From NCBI RefSeq assembly GCF_006442815.1, contig NZ_VFVL01000027.1, positions 1 to 64,000 on the forward strand: a stretch of 64,000 nt of DNA, given 5' to 3'. Shown piece by piece: positions 17,087 to 23,598 of the stretch (its first letter is position 1; each line of letters starts with the position of its first letter). A program made the position numbers and the translations under genes. The stretch comes from Mesorhizobium sp. B2-4-3 (GTDB lineage Bacteria > Pseudomonadota > Alphaproteobacteria > Rhizobiales > Rhizobiaceae). The notes beneath the pieces were generated by a model that saw only the letters and a list, made by a program, of their open reading frames with translations, ran no database searches and had not been told where the DNA came from.

Positions 17087-17320
17087 CTACTTTGACGCGC
17101 CCTTGTCGCGCGCGTCCCCATTCGGCGCATTGCTGTCGGCCAGCCTCACGCAGATCGGATCGCCCTGTTCCATACGCACGCATTGCCATTCCGGGCCGAA
17201 GCCGAAATTCTGCTCCGCGCGCTGCGGGAAGAAAAGCAGGGCAAGGACGACAGCGGCGAAGAACACGACCACGAAAAGAAGGCCAGCCATGTCGCCGCGT
17301 GTGAGATAGGGCCAGTTCAT
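17087..17320 (-). CDS. Small membrane protein
   Basis: 77 residues starting MNWPYLTRGDMAG. One strong membrane helix (LLFVVVFFAAVVLALLFF) is followed by a periplasmic tail with two cysteines (WQCVRMEQGDPICVRL), which may form a disulfide. It converges with the DUF1905 gene at a spacing of three bases. No family is recognised. Confidence 0.65.
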   Translation of the reverse strand: MNWPYLTRGDMAGLLFVVVFFAAVVLALLFFPQRAEQNFGFGPEWQCVRMEQGDPICVRLADSNAPNGDARDKGASK

Positions 17321-17497
17321 CACCTCGGGCTCCGCTGCCACGGCGCTCCGGACTTCGCGCCCGAGGCGCATGCAGCCACCTGATTATCCCGCAAACGGCT
17401 CGCCTTGACCAGAAGTCGACCTCCCCTTGGCAAGCCGCCGGGCGACTTGTATAGAGCCCGCCACCCCAGTTTCCATTCCCACAACAAGGACGACCCT

Positions 17498-17920
17498 ATG
17501 GCGATCGAACGCACCTTCTCCATGATCAAGCCGGACGCGACCAGGCGCAACCTCACCGGCGCCATCACCAAGATGCTGGAAGACGCCGGCCTGCGCGTCA
17601 TCGCATCGCGCCGCGTGTGGATGAGCCGCCGCGAGGCGGAAGGGTTCTACGCCGTCCACAAGGATCGCCCTTTCTTCGGCGAGCTGGTGGAATTCATGTC
17701 GTCGGCGCCCACGATCGTGCAGGTGCTGGAGGGCGAGAACGCCATCGCCAAGAACCGTGAAGTGATGGGCGCCACCAACCCGGCCAACGCCGCCGATGGC
17801 ACCATTCGCAAGGTGCATGCGCTGTCGATCGGCGAGAATTCGGTGCATGGCTCGGACGCGCCCGAAACAGCCGCGCAGGAGATCAAGTACTGGTTCTCGG
17901 ACACCGAGATCGTCGGCTGA
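17498..17920 (+). CDS. ndk: Nucleoside-diphosphate kinase
   Basis: 140 residues, the full length of bacterial Ndk. It moves the gamma-phosphate between nucleoside tri- and diphosphates through a phosphohistidine. TFSMIKPDATRRN, the RPFFGELVEFM segment and the active site NSVHGSD (His117) are all present. The start at 17498 follows an AAGGA site. A strong terminator lies directly downstream. Confidence 0.98.
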   Translation: MAIERTFSMIKPDATRRNLTGAITKMLEDAGLRVIASRRVWMSRREAEGFYAVHKDRPFFGELVEFMSSAPTIVQVLEGENAIAKNREVMGATNPANAADGTIRKVHALSIGENSVHGSDAPETAAQEIKYWFSDTEIVG

Positions 17921-17944
17921 GGCGCAAGCTCGAGTTTCACGGAA

Positions 17945-17971
17945 CGGCCCGCTCCAGCGGGCCGTTTTTTT
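17945..17971 (+). terminator. Intrinsic terminator of ndk
   Basis: CGGCCCGCT-CC-AGCGGGCCG followed by TTTTTTTG, beginning 24 bp after the ndk stop. Confidence 0.93.
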
Positions 17972-18084
17972 GTTTTTGAGACGGGTGGTCACATTCGCTG
18001 CCTGCCCTAGGTTCAGCGAAATTGGCAACAAAGTAGCGCTCGGCGGCTGCGAGCCGCGCTTCCGCCGAACCGTGGGAGGGAGGC

Positions 18085-18333
18085 ATGATCAAGCCTCATG
18101 TTTCTGAAAGTGGCCTTGCCTATCCGGACGACCTCGCCCTGTTGAAGCGCATCTATGACGAGGTCTGCGAGGAGCGAGGCATCGTTATAGGCAGTTCCGA
18201 GGCGTCGGAACTGGCGATAGAGGCGATGAGACTGTTTTCCGCCGGTGTCTTCGATGAAGTGACGATCGGCCGCCGTCTCCGAGGCGGTGACGGGGAGAGC
18301 GGGGAGTTCAGTCCCCGTCGCCATAGCGGATGA
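18085..18333 (+). CDS. Small hypothetical protein
   Basis: 82 residues, soluble and mostly helical (ALLKRIYDEVCEERGIVIG, then EASELAIEAMRLFSAGVFD). A GGGAGGG site lies seven bases upstream of the ATG. The 3' end overlaps the convergent DUF190 gene by 26 bp. The style resembles short rhizobial proteins of unknown role. Confidence 0.6.
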   Translation: MIKPHVSESGLAYPDDLALLKRIYDEVCEERGIVIGSSEASELAIEAMRLFSAGVFDEVTIGRRLRGGDGESGEFSPRRHSG

Positions 18334-18652
18334 CTTCCACCTTCTCCCGGGTGATCAGGCAGCTCTTGGTCCTGGTCAGTGCCTTGATCTCGGGGATCAG
18401 CGCATCGATCTTCTCCGGCGCGTCGACGATCTCGACGACGATGGGCAAATCCTGCGACAGGCGCAGGATCTTGGCGGTGTGCAGCACGCTCGAGCGGCCG
18501 AAGCCGAGCGGGCCCCTCAAAACCGTGGCGCCGGCCATGCCGGTCTCGCGCGCCTTGATGACGATCGCCTCGTGCAGCGGCTTGCCATCGGCTGCTCTGT
18601 CGTCCTCGCCGAAGAAGATCCTGAGCAGCGCGCATTGGGTGGGAAGTTCCAT
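18308..18652 (-). CDS. DUF190 protein of the fluoride operon
   Basis: 114 residues of the DUF190 family: ALLRIFFGEDDR, then KPLHEAIVIKARETGMAGAT and VLRGPLGFGRSS. The fold is GlnB-like. The family commonly sits beside crcB; here it is third in a riboswitch-led operon, 32 bp after the second crcB gene. It may be a regulator or ligand-binding partner of the fluoride channel, which is inference from context. Confidence 0.88.
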   Translation of the reverse strand: MELPTQCALLRIFFGEDDRAADGKPLHEAIVIKARETGMAGATVLRGPLGFGRSSVLHTAKILRLSQDLPIVVEIVDAPEKIDALIPEIKALTRTKSCLITREKVEVIRYGDGD

Positions 18653-18684
18653 GTTCTCTTCTCCCTGATCACCTGTTGGCCCGA

Positions 18685-19107
18685 TCACCTGTCGGCCGGC
18701 AGGCGGTTGAGCCTGGACGCCATGAGGTAGCCCAGCCACGCCGCGGCGAGAGACAGGCCGACCACGCTGATGAGATAGGTCGCGGCCAGCGGCCAGTCGC
18801 CCTCGAACAGCAGGATAAATGTATCGAGGCTCATCGCCGAAAACGTGGTGAGGCCGCCGCAGAAGCCGGCCATGACGAAATTGCGGCTAGCCGGGCCGAC
18901 CATCAGGCGCCCGTCCGGCCCGGTCAGCGTGGCGAAGGCCATGATGATCCACGAGCCGACGACATTGACGAAAGCAGTCGACCAAAGCGCGTTCATGCCG
19001 AGCAGCGAGACGATGACATAGCTCGACAGGAAGCGGGCCAGCGAGCCGATCGCCGCGCCACAACCGACCGCCAGATAAAGCCGCATCGCCATCTGCCTGT
19101 CCGTCAT
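18685..19107 (-). CDS. crcB: Fluoride channel subunit CrcB/Fluc (second copy)
   Basis: 140 residues, four membrane helices. GCGAAIGSLARF, the TAFVNVVGSW helix with the pore Asn, and GFCGGLTTFSAMSLDTF with the TTFS-type motif are conserved. CrcB forms dual-topology fluoride exporters; a pair of divergent copies, as here, generally makes a heterodimer with each subunit in one orientation. The ATG follows the upstream crcB stop after three bases, so the two are translated together. Confidence 0.95.
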   Translation of the reverse strand: MTDRQMAMRLYLAVGCGAAIGSLARFLSSYVIVSLLGMNALWSTAFVNVVGSWIIMAFATLTGPDGRLMVGPASRNFVMAGFCGGLTTFSAMSLDTFILLFEGDWPLAATYLISVVGLSLAAAWLGYLMASRLNRLPADR

Positions 19108-19110
19108 CGT

Positions 19111-19503
19111 TCAGCCCACTACCCAGGCGACGGCCCAGAAGCCGAGCGCGACGAACAGCACGCACAGAACCGACGAAGCGACGACGTTGAAGGCTGCGTG
19201 CCGCCCCTCGCCGTCGAGCTCGAGATTGAGCGTCTGCAGGCAGAAGGACGATACCGTGGTGTAGCCGCCGAACAGGCCTACGACGATCAGGTCGCGCACG
19301 AGATCGCTGGCGAACACGCCGCCGACAGCCCGCGCCGCGCCTGCGAAGGCGCCGATGGCCAAGGCGCCGGAAACGTTGACCAGCAACGTGCCCCAGGGAA
19401 AGGTCTCGCCGATGGCACGGCCGACCACGCCGGAGAGGAAGAAGCGGGAAATGCCGCCGAGGAAACCGCCGATCAGGACCAGGGCGCAAGCCGCAAGGGT
19501 CAT
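19111..19503 (-). CDS. crcB: Fluoride channel subunit CrcB/Fluc (first copy)
   Basis: 130 residues, four helices, beginning MTLAACALVLIGGFLGGISR. The pore Asn is in GTLLVNVSGAL and the phenylalanine region is in GGYTTVSSFCLQTLNLE, where Val replaces the usual Phe of TTFS. The sequence differs strongly from the second copy, which fits a heterodimeric channel. It is the first gene after a fluoride riboswitch and terminator. Confidence 0.95.
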   Translation of the reverse strand: MTLAACALVLIGGFLGGISRFFLSGVVGRAIGETFPWGTLLVNVSGALAIGAFAGAARAVGGVFASDLVRDLIVVGLFGGYTTVSSFCLQTLNLELDGEGRHAAFNVVASSVLCVLFVALGFWAVAWVVG

Positions 19504-19571
19504 CGCTTCAATGCCTTTCCAAACGCGATTCCGCACCGGAATCACTTCACGAAATCAGGCATGGTGCGAGC

Positions 19572-19613
19572 GGGAAAAACAAATCCTGCCGCGCGAGAGC
19601 ACGCCTGGCAGGA
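19572..19613 (-). terminator. Riboswitch expression-platform terminator
   Basis: On the minus strand CTCCTGCC-N16-GGCAGGA is followed by TTTGTTTTT. Its left arm overlaps the 3' edge of the aptamer, so ligand binding and terminator folding exclude each other. Confidence 0.85.
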
Positions 19614-19655
19614 GTCATCAGCCCGTAAGGGCGGTTTCGGGGGAACCCCATCCCC
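19607..19655 (-). ncRNA. Fluoride riboswitch (crcB motif)
   Basis: Minus-strand RNA reads GGGGATGGGGTTCCCCC, then GAAACCGCCCTTACGGGC and TGATGACTCCTGCC. This matches the crcB-motif consensus: the GAUGG segment, first hairpin, AAACCGCC..GGGCUGAUGACUCCU pseudoknot-forming core. It lies about 105 bp upstream of the first crcB and overlaps an intrinsic terminator, so fluoride should switch transcription on. Confidence 0.95.
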
Positions 19656-19704
19656 ATTTTCGAGGGAGCCTAGGGGGTCGAGGCGGCGCGGTCAATTGGC
19701 GCCC

Positions 19705-20166
19705 TCAGCGGATCAGCGGCGTGTCCCAGAGATCGCCGAGCAGCGTCTTCAATTCCTGGAAGCGCTTCGGCCCAAGCTCCTCGGCCCATTCCCGCTCGAT
19801 ATCGAGCAGGATGTCCGCCATCTTCTGGTAGGCGGCCCTGCCCCTGTCGGTGAAGTTCACGACGGTCCCACCGGCATCGTCGGGCGCCGCGCTGCGGATG
19901 ATATAGCCCATCCCCTCCAGCGTCTTCAGCAACTGGTTCATGGCCTGCTTGCTCATCGCAGCCCGCTCGGCAAGCGCGCTCGGACGCATCCCGTCCGGCC
20001 CTGGATACTGGATCACGGCCATATGCGGCGGGCTCAAATCGTCGAAGCCGGATGCCCGCAAATCCCTGATCAGCTTGCGGTGGATGGCCAAGGCCGGCAC
20101 GCGCAACAGCGCGCCGATCAATGGCGGTTTCTTCGGAGGATCGTCCGTGGACTCAGGCATTGACAT
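19705..20166 (-). CDS. MarR family transcriptional regulator
   Basis: 153 residues. The winged helix covers about residues 45-115: SALAERAAMSKQAMNQLLKT (recognition helix) and LEGMGYIIRSAAPDDAGG with the wing. It is divergent from a cupin gene, and the 58-bp gap holds a perfect palindrome, its probable operator. It likely represses both genes. Confidence 0.9.
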   Translation of the reverse strand: MSMPESTDDPPKKPPLIGALLRVPALAIHRKLIRDLRASGFDDLSPPHMAVIQYPGPDGMRPSALAERAAMSKQAMNQLLKTLEGMGYIIRSAAPDDAGGTVVNFTDRGRAAYQKMADILLDIEREWAEELGPKRFQELKTLLGDLWDTPLIR

Positions 20167-20169
20167 GTT

Positions 20170-20186
20170 GGTAAATTGAGTTTACT
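20170..20186. promoter_or_regulatory. Imperfect second MarR half-site palindrome
   Basis: GGTAAATTGAGTTTACT keeps five of seven paired positions of the perfect site 23 bp away on the same face of about two helical turns, so two dimers could bind side by side. Confidence 0.55.
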
Positions 20187-20192
20187 CATTTC

Positions 20193-20209
20193 GGTAAATT
20201 CGATTTACC
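20193..20209. promoter_or_regulatory. MarR operator palindrome
   Basis: GGTAAATTCGATTTACC is a perfect 7-bp inverted repeat with a 3-bp spacer, 16 bp before the cupin start and in the shared divergent region, as usual for autoregulated MarR genes. Confidence 0.8.
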
Positions 20210-20224
20210 ATATGGGAGGATGGA

Positions 20225-20704
20225 ATGCTAGGGAAGGCCAGCGATGTGCGCGTCAATCCGGCGGAAGAAACGATCGGCGATGACGGCGGCCTCGCCATTC
20301 GCTTCCTACTCACCGGCGACCAGTCCAACGGCAGCATCGCGGCCTTCGAACTGACCGTGCCCGGCTCGCAGCGGCTGCTCGCCCCGGCGCACAGCCACGA
20401 CCACTACGAAGAAACGATGTACGGCATCGAGGGCGTACTGACGCTCACGGTCGACGGCAAGAGACACGAGGTCGGGGTGGGACAGGCTCTCTGCATTCCG
20501 CGCGGCGCGGTCCATCGCTTCGACAACAACACCGCGGAAACCGCCAAAGTGTTGTGCGTGGTCACACCCGCGGCGATCAGCCCGGACTATTTCCGCGAGG
20601 CCTTTGCCATTTTTGGCGCCGGCGGCCCGCCGGACCGGGCCAGGATCATGGACCTGATGCGCCGCTTCGGCCTGACACCGGCGCCACCGCCGCCGCAGAC
20701 GTGA
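20225..20704 (+). CDS. Cupin domain protein
   Basis: 159 residues. A single cupin barrel with metal ligands in PAHSHDHYEETMYGIEG (two His and a Glu) and the second motif IPRGAVHRFDNN (His). A C-terminal helix follows. Such cupins are small dioxygenases, isomerases or binding proteins; the substrate is not evident. The adjacent MarR regulator suggests induction by a small organic compound. Confidence 0.85.
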   Translation: MLGKASDVRVNPAEETIGDDGGLAIRFLLTGDQSNGSIAAFELTVPGSQRLLAPAHSHDHYEETMYGIEGVLTLTVDGKRHEVGVGQALCIPRGAVHRFDNNTAETAKVLCVVTPAAISPDYFREAFAIFGAGGPPDRARIMDLMRRFGLTPAPPPPQT

Positions 20705-20773
20705 TCCCTCGAAAGTGGTGGGCTCGCCGCATGAGCTGACGAGAATCGCGCCGCCCTCGCGGCGGGTATCCCG

Positions 20774-21043
20774 TCACTTCGCTTGACGGTCTTTCACATT
20801 CGCATGGGCGTTTGCCGCCTCGGTATCGGTAGACGGTGTCTTCGTCTCCTCGCCGGCGAACGGGCTGCCCTGTCCAGGTGCAAGGTCGCCGCTATGGCCG
20901 GCCTTGTTGGTCTGGAAAGGCTGGCTGTCAGGGCTGAGGCCATGCTGCGTGGCGTTGAACAGATGGTCGTCCGCCTTGGCAAAACCGGCGAAGGCGATCA
21001 GCGATACGCTTGTGACTGCGAAAATGAGCGTGTGCTTTTTCAT
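20774..21043 (-). CDS. Small periplasmic hypothetical protein
   Basis: 89 residues: a signal peptide (MKKHTLIFAVTSVSLIAFAG ending FAKA) and a disordered polar mature part (FNATQHGLSPDSQPFQTNK, GHSGDLAPGQGSPFAGEET). No cysteines and no known family. It is monocistronic, with a palindrome about 60 bp upstream. Confidence 0.65.
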   Translation of the reverse strand: MKKHTLIFAVTSVSLIAFAGFAKADDHLFNATQHGLSPDSQPFQTNKAGHSGDLAPGQGSPFAGEETKTPSTDTEAANAHANVKDRQAK

Positions 21044-21101
21044 ATCTGGTCTCCATTGAGTGCCAGATCGATCCCGCGCATCCGGTCTGGCGGCTTAAGT
21101 G

Positions 21102-21118
21102 AAGGGACATTGTCCCTT
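21102..21118. promoter_or_regulatory. Palindrome upstream of the small periplasmic gene
   Basis: AAGGGACA-T-TGTCCCTT has 8-bp arms with a one-base spacer, operator-like rather than terminator-like. It lies 59 bp before the minus-strand start at 21043. No regulator gene is adjacent. Confidence 0.4.
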
Positions 21119-21264
21119 TGCCTGCCCGCCATCTGCATAAGTCAACGCCTGGCACCGCCGGTTTATTCCGGTGAACACGGTTTCCAGACTGAAAGTCGCG
21201 CACGGTATTGCGGCCATCCTTATCGGCGATGGCAAGCTTCGCGAAGTCGGCCTGGCGCTCGACA

Positions 21265-21678
21265 TCAGCGCGTCATTCTCACCAACACCGTCTGCGGCTT
21301 GCCGTCCAGCGGATCGAACTGGTGCCTTGTACCGGTAACGAATATCAGCCGTTCGCCAACGGCGATACGCGCCTGCAGCGTATAGGTCCGGCCCTTCTGG
21401 ATTGCCTTGGGATCGAAGCCGATGTCGAATTTGATCGGCAACTGGCCGGTCGGCGCTATCCTGCGCCTGGCGATCACGGCCGCCGGTGCGTCTGCCAGCG
21501 AGACGTCGGCGAGCTCGACCACGAGCACGGCATCGGGCGGCAGGGCGATGCGTTCGCGATATGTCACCTCGCCCGCGATCGTCTTTTCGCCGGCATTGGT
21601 CGCTTCCGGCACGGCAAGCACGCCGACGACCAGCGGCACCAGCCCGAAGATGAAGAACTCCGCGATCCTGTCCAGCAT
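21265..21678 (-). CDS. YbaY/YscW-type protein
   Basis: 137 residues. An N-terminal membrane or signal segment (FIFGLVPLVVGVLAVPE) precedes a beta-rich domain: VTYRERIALPPDAVLVVEL, then IARRRIAPTGQLPIKFDI and FVTGTRHQFDPLDG. This is the YscW/YbaY pattern of small envelope proteins, elsewhere lipoproteins and type III pilotins. The lipobox is absent here. No secretion genes are near, so a general envelope role is more likely. Confidence 0.75.
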   Translation of the reverse strand: MLDRIAEFFIFGLVPLVVGVLAVPEATNAGEKTIAGEVTYRERIALPPDAVLVVELADVSLADAPAAVIARRRIAPTGQLPIKFDIGFDPKAIQKGRTYTLQARIAVGERLIFVTGTRHQFDPLDGKPQTVLVRMTR

Positions 21679-21755
21679 GGGATTGCTCCGCCAAGCAAAT
21701 CGGCAGGCTTGGGAAGGATTGCGGTCGTTCGATGGCCGAACGGGAGTTTTTTCTG

Positions 21756-21804
21756 ATGCATGTCGTTGCCCCAGAACCGCTGCACACTTCTGGGCGACAT
21801 GCAT
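21756..21804. repeat. Dispersed palindrome, family C copy 2
   Basis: Arms ATGCATGTCG and CGACATGCAT around CCCCAGAACCGCTGCACACTTCTGG-like core, here without the CTTTAAGTC leader. Its last base is the last base of the moaE stop codon. Confidence 0.8.
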
Positions 21805-22283
21805 TATTCGCCTTGTTTCTTCCAGCGGTCCGCGGCGTGATCGTCGGCTTCCTTGGCCTCGACCCAGCCGCCTTGAGTGCCGTCGGCGAGATGCTGTCTC
21901 TTCCAGAAGGGGGCGCGCGACTTCAGATAATCCATCAGGAAATTCGCCGCCTCGAAGGCCGCCTGGCGGTGCGACGAGGCCGCGACCACCAGCACGATGT
22001 TTTCGCCCGGCGCTATCTTGCCATGGCGATGGATGACGGTGAGCCCCTGCAGCGGCCAGCGCTCGAGGGCTTGCGCGGCGATGCGGCCGATCTCGGCCTC
22101 GGCCATGCCGGGATAATGCTCGAGCTCGAGCGCCGAGAGCGCGCCCTGCTCGTCGCGGCAAAGGCCGGAGAAGGTGACCACGGCGCCGATATCGGCGCGG
22201 CCCCCGGTCAGACGGGCGATCTCGGCGGCGACGTCGAAATCCTCGCGCTGGATGCGGATGGCGGGCACGACGGCGCCGGCCAT
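21804..22283 (-). CDS. moaE: Molybdopterin synthase catalytic subunit MoaE
   Basis: 159 residues. MoaE adds sulfur carried by MoaD to precursor Z to form molybdopterin. VVTFSGLCRD, LELEHYPGMAE, the HRHGKIAPGENIVLV segment and the active-site Lys region YLKSRAPFWKR are all present. It follows moaD after one base and ends on a family C repeat. Confidence 0.97.
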   Translation of the reverse strand: MAGAVVPAIRIQREDFDVAAEIARLTGGRADIGAVVTFSGLCRDEQGALSALELEHYPGMAEAEIGRIAAQALERWPLQGLTVIHRHGKIAPGENIVLVVAASSHRQAAFEAANFLMDYLKSRAPFWKRQHLADGTQGGWVEAKEADDHAADRWKKQGE

Positions 22284-22284
22284 C

Positions 22285-22542
22285 TCAGCCCCCGGTCATC
22301 GGCGGAAACAGCGCGATTTCGCGCGCGCCCGCTATCTTCTCGCGGTGGCCGACATGTTCCTGGTTGATGGCGACGCGGATGACGTCGGGATATTGCAGCG
22401 CGTTCTCATACTCCTCGCCGCGCGACTTCAGCCAGCGCAGCAGATCGGCGACCGTCTCGATGCCGGAAGGCAATTCGACGTCCTCTTCCGGCTTGCCGAT
22501 CCGCTCGCGCACCCAGGCGAAATAGATGAGCTTCGTGGACAT
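22285..22542 (-). CDS. moaD: Molybdopterin synthase sulfur carrier subunit MoaD
   Basis: 85 residues of ubiquitin-like fold ending in MTGG, the C-terminal Gly-Gly that is thiocarboxylated. LIYFAWVRERIGKPEED opens the domain and EIALFPPMTGG closes it. It lies between pgsA (five bases) and moaE (one base) in one operon. Confidence 0.96.
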   Translation of the reverse strand: MSTKLIYFAWVRERIGKPEEDVELPSGIETVADLLRWLKSRGEEYENALQYPDVIRVAINQEHVGHREKIAGAREIALFPPMTGG

Positions 22543-22547
22543 TGTCT

Positions 22548-23144
22548 TCACTCGTCCATTATGTGCTTGAGGCCGGCGCGGAAATAGTCGTAGCCGGTGT
22601 AGAGCGTGACGAGCGCCGCGACCCACAAGAGCACCAGGCCGATCTGGGTGGTCAGCGGAAAGATCTTGTCGCCGGCCGGGCCGACCAGCAGGAAAGCGAT
22701 GGCGACCATCTGGATCGTGGTTTTCCACTTGGCGAGCTGGGTCACCGGCACCGACACTTTCAGGGCAGCCAGATATTCGCGCAGGCCCGAAACCAGGATC
22801 TCGCGGCACAGGATGATGATCGCCGCCCACAGCGACCAGCCGGCGATGCCGCCATGGCGGTCGGTGTCGGCGGCAAGCAGGAGCAGGCAGGTGGCGACCA
22901 GCAATTTGTCGGCGATAGGGTCCAGCATCTTGCCGATGTTGGAGGTCTGCTGCCAGGCGCGCGCGAAATAGCCGTCAAAGTAATCGGTGATGGAGGCCAG
23001 CAGGAAAATGACCAACGCCGACCAGCGGGCGAAGTCGGACGACTTCAGATGCCCTTCGAGAAAGAAGCACAGCACGACCAGCGGCACCGCGACGATGCGG
23101 GCATAGGTGAGGATGTTCGGCAGGTTGAACGCGCGTTGTGCCAT
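22548..23144 (-). CDS. pgsA: CDP-diacylglycerol-glycerol-3-phosphate 3-phosphatidyltransferase
   Basis: 198 residues, an inner-membrane CDP-alcohol phosphatidyltransferase that makes phosphatidylglycerol phosphate. It begins NLPNILTYARIVAVPLVV and has the catalytic motif D-x2-DG-x2-AR-x8-G-x3-D-x3-D as ITDYFDGYFAR then GKMLDPIADK. It heads the pgsA-moaD-moaE operon, an order common in Rhizobiales. Confidence 0.96.
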   Translation of the reverse strand: MAQRAFNLPNILTYARIVAVPLVVLCFFLEGHLKSSDFARWSALVIFLLASITDYFDGYFARAWQQTSNIGKMLDPIADKLLVATCLLLLAADTDRHGGIAGWSLWAAIIILCREILVSGLREYLAALKVSVPVTQLAKWKTTIQMVAIAFLLVGPAGDKIFPLTTQIGLVLLWVAALVTLYTGYDYFRAGLKHIMDE

Positions 23145-23334
23145 GTCGTCTCGGGAAATCTCCTCCGCCAGACCTACTCAAATCAGAAGCCAATGTAGGG
23201 GGTCAACAGGCGAGATTCGATTGGACAGGGAAAAAAGGCGTGAACGTCGGTGAAAGGCGCCTCTCTCGGGGACGGAGCATCGGCAGCTTCGATATCGTCA
23301 TTTCCTGCAACGTTGGCGATTGGCGAAGCCCACG

Positions 23335-23400
23335 CAGCTTCGTCATCCACGGGCGGAGCGGGAGCGAAGCGAACGCGCAGACCCGAGGATCCATGCCATG
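23335..23400. repeat. Dispersed repeat, family E copy 1
   Basis: TCATCCACGGGCGGAGC to GCGCAGACCCGAGGATCCATGCC: outer arms GGATcC/ATCCa and CGGG/CCCG, loop rich in GCGAAGCGAACGCG. It is the inverted counterpart of copy 2. Confidence 0.65.
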
Positions 23401-23460
23401 ACCTTGCGCGAGGAGTGCAAGGGAGCAGAATTCTGCAACGGGATCAATGCCTTGACGTCA

Positions 23461-23522
23461 CGGAATGGATTCTAGGGTCTGCGCCGCGTCGCTGCGCTCC
23501 TTGCTCCGCCCTAGAATGACGA
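23461..23522. repeat. Dispersed repeat, family E copy 2
   Basis: ATTCTAGGGtCTGCGC to GCCCTAGAATGACG: arms ATTCTAGGG and CCCTAGAAT with a loop containing CGTCGCTGCGCTCC. This is the GGGTCTGCG..CGCTCCGCCC type widely repeated in Mesorhizobium intergenic DNA. Confidence 0.7.
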
Positions 23523-23598
23523 CCGCGACAAGCGTCGCGACTCCTCTTACCTCGCCACCTAGACAACCTCTTCAACCTCTGTGCTCGGCCCTAGCCCC

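Larger units (their letters stand above)
23145..23598. other. Repeat-rich intergenic region
   Basis: 454 bp between the uvrC end and pgsA start without a gene. It contains two opposed copies of a family E palindrome (described separately) and a CCTGCAACGTTGGCGATTGG segment that recurs inside family B elements at 52571 and, changed, at 33004. Confidence 0.6.

Noticed and set aside
23145..23598. Small genes in the pgsA-uvrC gap
   Set aside because: The open frames there (such as 23250-23519) are made of family E repeats and have no ribosome site.
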